Assembly: GCA_012514635.1 (NCBI GenBank)
Contig: JAAYZX010000049.1
Location: 1-47,079 of the forward strand
Source: Actinomycetota bacterium
Lineage (GTDB): Bacteria; Actinomycetota; Thermoleophilia; RBG-16-64-13
Reading direction: 5' to 3'
Length of the DNA stretch: 47,079 bases
Shown here in pieces: positions 41,235-47,079 of the stretch. The notes beneath the pieces were generated by a model. That model did not search any database, was not told where the DNA came from, and worked only from the letters and a program-made list of their open reading frames with translations. The translations under genes were made by a program, and so were the position numbers. Positions within the stretch are counted from its first letter, which is position 1. The number at the start of each line of letters is the position of its first letter.

Positions 41235-42281
41235 TCAATTCTCACCGGGCTCCAATGGGAAGAAGCACGCGGTCGAGTGACCATTCCCGCTGTTCTCCAT
41301 GGGCGGAACCTGCTGTGAACATATCTCCTGAGCCCGAAAGCACCTGGGGTGAAAGACGCACCCACTGGGTGGATTGGTAGGACTGGGCACGTCGCCCTCC
41401 AGCATTTTGTGGGTTCTGCGTCGTTCCACTTTGGGATCAGGAATGGGAATAGCGGCCAAGAGCCCAAATGTGTATGGATGTCTAGGATTGCGATACAACT
41501 CGTTGCTGGGCGCGATCTCAACCACCTTACCCAGATACATCACCGCCACTCGATCCGACACGTGCTTAACCACAGACAGATCGTGCGCTATGAAGAGGTA
41601 GGTCAGGTTGAGTTCCTTCTGCAGTGATTCTAGAAGATTGAGCATTTGGGCCTGGATAGAAACATCGAGCGCGGATACGGGTTCGTCGCAGATGATGAGT
41701 TTGGGGTTTAGTGCCAACGCCCGCGCCAGACCGATTCGCTGCCTCTGCCCCCCGGAAAACTCATGAGGATAGCGATTCGTGAACTGCGGATTAAGACCCA
41801 CAACATGCAGAAGCTCGCGAACTCGTTCTCTCCTTTGCGAACGCGTTCCCATACGGTGAATGGCCAGAGGCTCGCCCACGATAGTGCCCACAGTCATACG
41901 CGGATTGAGGGAGGCATACGGATCCTGGAATACGATCTGCATGTTGCGCCGTAGGTCCTGCAGTCCCTGGCCCTTGAGTTGCGTCAATTCCTGACCCATG
42001 AAAACAATGCTGCCGGATGTGGGGCGATGCAGCTGCAGAATACAGCGACCCGTGGTGGTCTTGCCGCATCCCGACTCACCCACAAGACCGAGAGTCTCAC
42101 CCTCCCCTACCTCAAAGGACACATCCTCCACAGCATGGACGTGGCCCACAATGCGCTGGAAGATCACGCCCGACATGATGGGGAAACGCTTGACCAGATT
42201 CCTGACCACCAAGAGCGGTGATACGCTCGTACCGGAAGCGTCGGCCGAGGAACCCGGTTGTGTCGCAACCACAGTATCCAT
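41235..42281 (-). CDS. oppF: Oligopeptide ABC transporter ATP-binding protein OppF
   Basis: A 348-aa ABC ATPase. Walker A is [15 protein letters not shown], the signature is [15 protein letters not shown], Walker B is [15 protein letters not shown], followed by the switch His (YLFIAHDLS). The C-terminal oligopeptide-transporter extension has the Cys motif [20 protein letters not shown], which may bind an Fe-S cluster as in other OppD/F proteins. ATG 42281 overlaps the oppD stop (TGATG). It is the last gene of the opp operon and is followed by rnpB. Confidence 0.95.
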   Translation of the reverse strand: MDTVVATQPGSSADASGTSVSPLLVVRNLVKRFPIMSGVIFQRIVGHVHAVEDVSFEVGEGETLGLVGESGCGKTTTGRCILQLHRPTSGSIVFMGQELTQLKGQGLQDLRRNMQIVFQDPYASLNPRMTVGTIVGEPLAIHRMGTRSQRRERVRELLHVVGLNPQFTNRYPHEFSGGQRQRIGLARALALNPKLIICDEPVSALDVSIQAQMLNLLESLQKELNLTYLFIAHDLSVVKHVSDRVAVMYLGKVVEIAPSNELYRNPRHPYTFGLLAAIPIPDPKVERRRTHKMLEGDVPSPTNPPSGCVFHPRCFRAQEICSQQVPPMENSGNGHSTACFFPLEPGEN

Positions 42282-43282
42282 CAGCAACCATCCTTGTCGT
42301 TCGCGACGTTATGCGGATGCCGGCAGGCGACCAAGTGTTCAGTCCCATCGCAGGATGCGAGGAGGGGCTCGTCTCCCTGTCGGCATCGATCTGTGGCAAA
42401 TCGACAACGCGAATGGAAACGACACCCAGCGGGAGGTTCCACTAGATCTGGAGGTAGTCCGGCAATGCTGGCCAGACGGCCGCGTTCTTCTGCATCCAAT
42501 CGGGGAATAGAGTTCAAGAGCGCAATGGTGTAGGGATGTTGCGGATGCTCGAACAGCTCCAGCGTCTCGGCCTGCTCGACTATTTTCCCCGCGTACATCA
42601 CACACACGTGGTCGCTCACTCCGGCTACAACGCCCAGGTCATGGGTGATCAGCAGGATGGACATCCCAAAGCGATCCTGTAGGCGCTGCAGAAGATCCAG
42701 AATCTGAGCCTGAATGGTCACGTCTAGAGCCGTGGTGGGTTCATCTGCAATCAGTAGCTTGGGATCACAGCTCAGCGCCATAGCGATCATCACGCGCTGC
42801 CTCATCCCGCCGGAGAACTGGTGCGGATAGTCACGCAGGCGGCGACGGGAGTCCGGCATACCAACCGCTTCGAGCAGCTCAACGGCACGGTCTTCGGCCT
42901 CACGTCTGCTCAAACCGAGGTGCAGGTGGATCCCTTCCGTCATCTGCACGCCGATCTTCACAACCGGATTCAGTGATGTCATGGGGTCTTGGAAAATCAT
43001 GGAGATCTGGTTGCCACGGATATCCCGCATCTCTCTGTCCGACGCGCGCACCAGATCGCGACCTTCGAACATGATGTTTCCCTGCACGATCTTTCCCGGG
43101 GGATCGGGGATCAAGCGCATGATGGACATAGCGCTGACGCTTTTGCCACAGCCCGACTCTCCTACGAGTCCCAACGTCTTGCCCTTTTCCACGGAGTAGC
43201 TGACCCCATCCACGGCATGCACTACCCCTTCTCGCGTGAAGAAATGTGTCTTGAGATCCTTCACTTCTAGAAGCGGGCTCAC
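42281..43282 (-). CDS. oppD: Oligopeptide ABC transporter ATP-binding protein OppD
   Basis: A 333-aa ABC ATPase pairing with OppF. Walker A is [15 protein letters not shown], the signature is [15 protein letters not shown], Walker B is [15 protein letters not shown]. The C-terminal extension includes [20 protein letters not shown] with four Cys. GTG 43282 overlaps the oppC stop by 4 bases. Confidence 0.95.
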   Translation of the reverse strand: MSPLLEVKDLKTHFFTREGVVHAVDGVSYSVEKGKTLGLVGESGCGKSVSAMSIMRLIPDPPGKIVQGNIMFEGRDLVRASDREMRDIRGNQISMIFQDPMTSLNPVVKIGVQMTEGIHLHLGLSRREAEDRAVELLEAVGMPDSRRRLRDYPHQFSGGMRQRVMIAMALSCDPKLLIADEPTTALDVTIQAQILDLLQRLQDRFGMSILLITHDLGVVAGVSDHVCVMYAGKIVEQAETLELFEHPQHPYTIALLNSIPRLDAEERGRLASIAGLPPDLVEPPAGCRFHSRCRFATDRCRQGDEPLLASCDGTEHLVACRHPHNVANDKDGC

Positions 43283-44217
43283 ACCTTGCTCTCCTTGGTT
43301 CGCGGGTCAATCGCATCACGGAAGCCGTCGCCCACGAAGTTGAAGGCCAATACCGTGATCGATATGAAAAGGCCAGGCAGGATGATGAGCCAGGGGTATG
43401 AGCGCAGCGCCTTCCATCCCTCTTCAGCCAAGGTGCCCCAGGATGCATTAGGAGCCGAAATTCCAAGCCCCAGGAAGGAAAGAACGGCCTCACCCAGAAT
43501 CATGGCGGGTACTTCCAAGAACATCGCCACTACGATGATGCCGAGCGTGTTCGGTAGTAGATGCCGCCACACCACACGCGCCCGCGAGGCGCCTAGAGCC
43601 CGAGCCGCTTCAATGTACTCGTTCTGCTTGAGGGTGAGTATTTGCCCACGTACCAAGCGCGAGGGGGTCAACCAGGAGACGATGGCCAGAGCCAGAAGCA
43701 TGGGGACCACGCCTGAGCCCAGAATGACGAGCAGGATAATAGCGAAGGGCAGGTACGGCATACCATAAAGAACATCGACGAACCGCATCATCATATCGTC
43801 GACTTTGCCACCTACGAACCCCGAAATCGACCCATACAACACTCCCACCACCAGCACCACCGCCGTAGCTGCAAACGCCACCAGCAGCGACACCCGCCCC
43901 CCCATGGCCGTTCTCACGAAGAGATCACGTCCAAACATATCCGTACCGAACCAGTGTTGAGCATTGGGCAGTTGGTGTGCAATGGAGAAATCCTGATCCG
44001 CGAAGCCGTAGGGCCTGATCCACGGCCCAATTGTTGAGTACAGAACCATCAGTACCAAAACCGACAGACCCAACATGGCCGCGCGATTACGCACGAACCG
44101 CCGCACCACATCTCCCCACAGAGTGGTCTGGCGTATGGTCAGAGGAACGCCGGCGTCTCGCTCTTCAGCGATATAGGCAACCGAGGAGTCGACTTTGTGC
44201 GTATCGGATTCGCCCAT
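43279..44217 (-). CDS. oppC: Oligopeptide ABC transporter permease OppC
   Basis: A 312-aa inner-membrane permease with an N-terminal helix ([20 protein letters not shown]), a DppC-type core and the ATPase-contact motif [23 protein letters not shown] 44217 is chosen because AGAGGAGGAGGCG lies directly upstream; the longer frame starts inside oppB. Translation is probably coupled to oppB, 13 bases away. Confidence 0.94.
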   Translation of the reverse strand: MGESDTHKVDSSVAYIAEERDAGVPLTIRQTTLWGDVVRRFVRNRAAMLGLSVLVLMVLYSTIGPWIRPYGFADQDFSIAHQLPNAQHWFGTDMFGRDLFVRTAMGGRVSLLVAFAATAVVLVVGVLYGSISGFVGGKVDDMMMRFVDVLYGMPYLPFAIILLVILGSGVVPMLLALAIVSWLTPSRLVRGQILTLKQNEYIEAARALGASRARVVWRHLLPNTLGIIVVAMFLEVPAMILGEAVLSFLGLGISAPNASWGTLAEEGWKALRSYPWLIILPGLFISITVLAFNFVGDGFRDAIDPRTKESKV

Positions 44218-44230
44218 ATCGCCTCCTCCT

Positions 44231-45148
44231 CTACTCATACCGAATCCGAGGATCCAGATAGCCGTACAAGATGTCCACCACCAGATTGGCCACTACAACC
44301 ACGGCCGACAGCAACACCGCCAACCCCATCACCACGGAGTAGTCCCGGTTGGACACGCTTTGGATGTAATGTCTGCCTAATCCTGGAATTGCAAATATGT
44401 ATTCTGTGAGGAAGCTACCGGTGATAACGAAGCCCAGTAACGGCCCTGCCTGTGTCACTACGGGGATCAGCGAGTTGCGCAGGATATGTCTCCGCACAAC
44501 CAGTCGTCGCGGCAACCCTTTAGCCTCTGCAGTGCGTACAAAATCCTGTTGCAGTGTCTCCAAGATGCTACCCCGCGTCAGCCGCGCAAAATACGCGGAC
44601 AACGATATCCCCAACGTGATCGTGGGCAGTACCCAATACTCAGGACCCTCCCACCGTGAGGTTGGAAACCACTTGAGCTTCAAAGCGAAGAAGTAGATCA
44701 GAATGGGGCCGGTGATGAACACGGGCACAGCCCAGCCGATGGTGGAGTAGAAGATGGCGTTATAGTCCATCCATGTATTGTGCTTCAATCCGGCGATAAT
44801 CCCTGCCGGAAGCCCTATCAGTATGGCAAGCAGAAACGCCTGCACACCTAAATGCATGGAGACCGGAAATGCGCTCCCGATGATATCCATCACCGTGCGT
44901 GACTTCTGAGTCATTGATACGCCCAGATCACCTTGGAACGCGTGCCAAACGTATCTTGCGTACTGCTCGTACCAGGGCTTGTCCAGCCCGTACTTGGCAT
45001 GCATGTTGGCCAGAATCTCGGCCGGAATGCTCTTCTCTTGGGTGAAAGGCCCGCCCGGAATGGCTTTCATCAACAAAAAGGTGAACAGAATCACCAAGAG
45101 CAGTACGGGTATGCTCCAGAGAATTCGGCGAACTATGAACTTCACCAC
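44231..45148 (-). CDS. oppB: Oligopeptide ABC transporter permease OppB
   Basis: A 305-aa permease. The first helix RRILWSIPVLLLVILFTFLL and the family segment PGGPFTQEKSIPAEILANMH are typical, and DFVRTAEAKGLPRRLVVRRH is the EAA loop that docks to the ATPases. GTG 45148 has AGGGGG about ten bases upstream and gives a normal N-terminus. It is separated from oppA by 176 bases that contain a strong hairpin. Confidence 0.93.
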   Translation of the reverse strand: MVKFIVRRILWSIPVLLLVILFTFLLMKAIPGGPFTQEKSIPAEILANMHAKYGLDKPWYEQYARYVWHAFQGDLGVSMTQKSRTVMDIIGSAFPVSMHLGVQAFLLAILIGLPAGIIAGLKHNTWMDYNAIFYSTIGWAVPVFITGPILIYFFALKLKWFPTSRWEGPEYWVLPTITLGISLSAYFARLTRGSILETLQQDFVRTAEAKGLPRRLVVRRHILRNSLIPVVTQAGPLLGFVITGSFLTEYIFAIPGLGRHYIQSVSNRDYSVVMGLAVLLSAVVVVANLVVDILYGYLDPRIRYE

Positions 45149-45259
45149 AGTATGGCCACCCCCTGCCGAGTGAACCAAACGCCACATTATTACACGGCCG
45201 ACTCACACAATGAAGCCGTCGGCCAACCGAGACCTAAGGTGAGGCACACGGCGAAAACA

Positions 45260-45288
45260 GGCGGCGGCGCGCTCCGCGCGCCGCCGCC
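45260..45288. terminator. GC-rich hairpin between oppA and oppB
   Basis: GGCGGCGGCGCGC, loop TCC, exact complement, 37 bases past the oppA stop. There is no U-run. Its place fits partial termination that would leave more oppA message than oppBCDF message, as is common when the binding-protein gene comes first. Confidence 0.7.
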
Positions 45289-45324
45289 GCCGCTTCTACC
45301 CTTCGCCTCACATGAGCAGTTCTT

Positions 45325-47022
45325 CTAGTGCTTGAGGATCTTCACCGTCCAGAAGTTGGTGAGCTCGCCCAGTGGGTTAGGCTCGTATCCGGAGACGTAT
45401 TCCTGCACAAGCTCCGGGTTTGTGTACCAGTAAATGGGAGCAACCGGCATCTCGTCCTGGAGAATCTGTTCCATGTCGGAGTAGATTTGGAAGCGGGCGT
45501 TGTCGTCCGCTGCCTGGAGAGCATCGGCCAAACCCTTGTTGTATGCGTCGCTGGCCCACCGCGTATAGTTGTTACCGCCACCACCGCGCAACACATCCAA
45601 GAAATTGTATGCATCGGCGAAGTCGGCAACCCAACCCATCCGGTAAACCATGGTTTCGTCGTTATTCTGCACGAAGTCAAGGTACTGCTTCCACTCCATA
45701 TTCTTCAGGGTGGCCTTGATTCCCACCTGCTTCCACTGCTCTTGAATGGCCGTGGCAATAGCCTGGTGAGCTTCGTTGGTGTTGTAATAGATCACAATCT
45801 CCGGCATACCGTCGCCTTCGGGGAAGCCGGCGTCGGCCAGGAGCTTCTTGGCGTTATCTATGTCGGCCGTGGGCTTGATCAGATCAGACTTGTTGTACAC
45901 ATCCCAGCCCGGCATACCCTTAGGCGTGAAGGAAAGCGCCGGCAACTGGTCGGCCTTGGCCACGTTCTCAATCACGGATTCGCGATCAATGGCCAACGAC
46001 AGGGCCTGACGCACTTCCACGATATCCAACGGAGCATGCGTCACGTTGAAGCCGTAATAGTAGATGCCCAGCATGGGATAGAGATTGTACTCGGGCAGCT
46101 CTTTGAGGCGGTCCATGTCCGCAACAGGGAGTTCCGGTTGGATATCGATCTCACCGTTTTCGAACGCCGCCACCCCAGTGGTGGCCTCAACAATCATGAC
46201 CATCTTGATGGTATCGAGAGTTATCTCAGAAGCCAGACGATGGTCTTCCCATTTGTCCATAACGATATCGGACTCATGCTTCCACGTAGTCAGCTTGAAC
46301 GGACCGTTGGTCACGATATTATCGGCCTCAGTCCACTTATCACCGAACTCATCCACGGTATCCTTATGGATCGGGAAGAACGCCTGGTGCGCCATCATAG
46401 GCACGAACCACGGTGTCGTACCGACCAGGGAAACTTCGAGTACCTTGGGATCAGTAGCGTCAATGGCCACGTCTTCAGCCTGACCTTCGCCCGCATTGAA
46501 CTCTTCAGCGCCTTCGATCACGAAAAGCATGTAGGCATAGTCCGCACCGGTAGCAGGATCCAGAATACGTATCCACGAGTCTTTGAAGTCCTGGCTGGTC
46601 ACTACGTCACCATTGGTCCATTTATCAGTGCCGCGCAAATGGAAGGTATAGGTAAGACCGTCATCCGAGACTTCCCATTCCTCGGCGGCGCCCGGGAAGA
46701 CGCTCCCGTCGTAAGCCATGTGGATCAGGCCTTCGAATACGCTGTTGATGACTTTCACCGAGGTTGTGTCGGTGCCCAGGTTGGGGTCGACACTGGGCGG
46801 CTCAGTGTTGATGTTGATCCGCAGCGTCTGGTCCTCGGCTAGATCATCTCCCTCTTGATCTTCCCCTTCTGTTGTGTCGGTGCTTTCTTCAGAAGTTGTG
46901 CCGGTACCGGCCGTTGTAGTTGTGCCACTTTCTCCACATCCGGCAGCAACCAAGCCCAAAGCGACAACCAAAAGGGCTACCAATACGAATAATCCCCACC
47001 TGGGGTGTTTTGAACTCTCCAA
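45325..47022 (-). CDS. oppA: Oligopeptide-binding lipoprotein OppA
   Basis: A 565-aa family 5 solute-binding protein that captures peptides outside the membrane. The N-terminus has a basic stretch, the hydrophobic run FVLVALLVVALGLV and the lipobox LVAAGC, so it is lipid-anchored. A Thr/Glu-rich linker follows, and then DQTLRININTEPPSVDPNLG and YTFHLRGTDKWTNGDVVTSQ, typical of the family. The start is TTG 47022 because GAGGAGG lies five bases upstream; an ATG at 47055 is in frame but has no ribosome site. It is the first gene of the opp operon. Confidence 0.95.
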   Translation of the reverse strand: MESSKHPRWGLFVLVALLVVALGLVAAGCGESGTTTTAGTGTTSEESTDTTEGEDQEGDDLAEDQTLRININTEPPSVDPNLGTDTTSVKVINSVFEGLIHMAYDGSVFPGAAEEWEVSDDGLTYTFHLRGTDKWTNGDVVTSQDFKDSWIRILDPATGADYAYMLFVIEGAEEFNAGEGQAEDVAIDATDPKVLEVSLVGTTPWFVPMMAHQAFFPIHKDTVDEFGDKWTEADNIVTNGPFKLTTWKHESDIVMDKWEDHRLASEITLDTIKMVMIVEATTGVAAFENGEIDIQPELPVADMDRLKELPEYNLYPMLGIYYYGFNVTHAPLDIVEVRQALSLAIDRESVIENVAKADQLPALSFTPKGMPGWDVYNKSDLIKPTADIDNAKKLLADAGFPEGDGMPEIVIYYNTNEAHQAIATAIQEQWKQVGIKATLKNMEWKQYLDFVQNNDETMVYRMGWVADFADAYNFLDVLRGGGGNNYTRWASDAYNKGLADALQAADDNARFQIYSDMEQILQDEMPVAPIYWYTNPELVQEYVSGYEPNPLGELTNFWTVKILKH

Positions 47023-47079
47023 GTTATCCTCCTCTATCCTTGCCTCAAAGGCCAACGCAGCCTTCTTGCTGACTGTCCC

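Overview
The window comes from a GC-rich anaerobe with Gram-positive/actinobacterial traits: strong Shine-Dalgarno sequences, frequent GTG and TTG starts, and a lipoprotein-type oligopeptide-binding protein. It carries the carbonyl/methyl branch of the Wood-Ljungdahl pathway (fhs, fchA, folD, acsV, acsD, acsB, and the first 97 codons of acsC at the left edge). An acetogenic or CO-using member of an uncultivated anaerobic Actinobacteriota lineage is my best guess. This is inferred from content, not from a phylogeny; Firmicutes or Chloroflexota cannot be excluded.

Layout. (1) 1-293: 5' end of acsC, reading left out of the window. (2) About 300-12000: accessory DNA with an IS3-family element, a fused HicA/HicB remnant, a NucS-like nuclease gene with an in-frame amber codon, the tail of a P-type ATPase, a 5-kb gene for a nuclease-STAND-type NTPase, a DEDD exonuclease and a ClpP-fold (SDH-type) protease with a small partner. 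(3) 11700-14000: a graveyard with a truncated second integron integrase, a phage-type recombinase tail, a transposase scrap, a broken methyltransferase gene, and an apparently intact DUF433/DUF5615 toxin-antitoxin pair. (4) 14034-22208: an integron. A full integron integrase (21234-22208) is followed on the same strand by an attI-like region and about ten gene cassettes, each closed by an attC-like site with RYYYAAC/GTTRRRY cores. The cassettes carry a TIR-like protein, two HigBA pairs, a membrane protein, MazEF, a GNAT acetyltransferase, a NYN nuclease, a broken TfoX C-terminal domain, a Ser/Thr kinase and a PabC fragment. All cassette genes and the integrase read leftward, so this is the inverse-integrase architecture. 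(5) 22330-23535: a typA scrap and a type IV prepilin gene. (6) 23577-33739, minus strand: larC, fhs, acsV, a relic of an AcsF/CooC ATPase, fchA, folD, acsD and acsB, mostly overlapping or tightly spaced. (7) 33888-35305, plus strand: an XRE regulator and a RING-like/CPBP protease. (8) 35373-47022, minus strand: housekeeping genes (metallopeptidase, rdgB, rph, murI, a small winged-helix-like protein, sod, a cyclic-2,3-diphosphoglycerate-synthetase homologue), the RNase P RNA gene, and an oppABCDF peptide transporter.

How the genes work together. Fhs, FchA and FolD carry formate to methylene-THF. CFeSP (AcsC/AcsD) carries the methyl group, AcsV re-reduces its cobalamin, and AcsB makes acetyl-CoA. 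FolD has lost two residues that serve cyclohydrolase activity, which fits the dedicated cyclohydrolase FchA encoded beside it, and it has gained a four-cysteine insert. The most striking point is that an integron and its surrounding accessory DNA, about 23 kb, lie between acsB and acsC, two genes that are normally close together.
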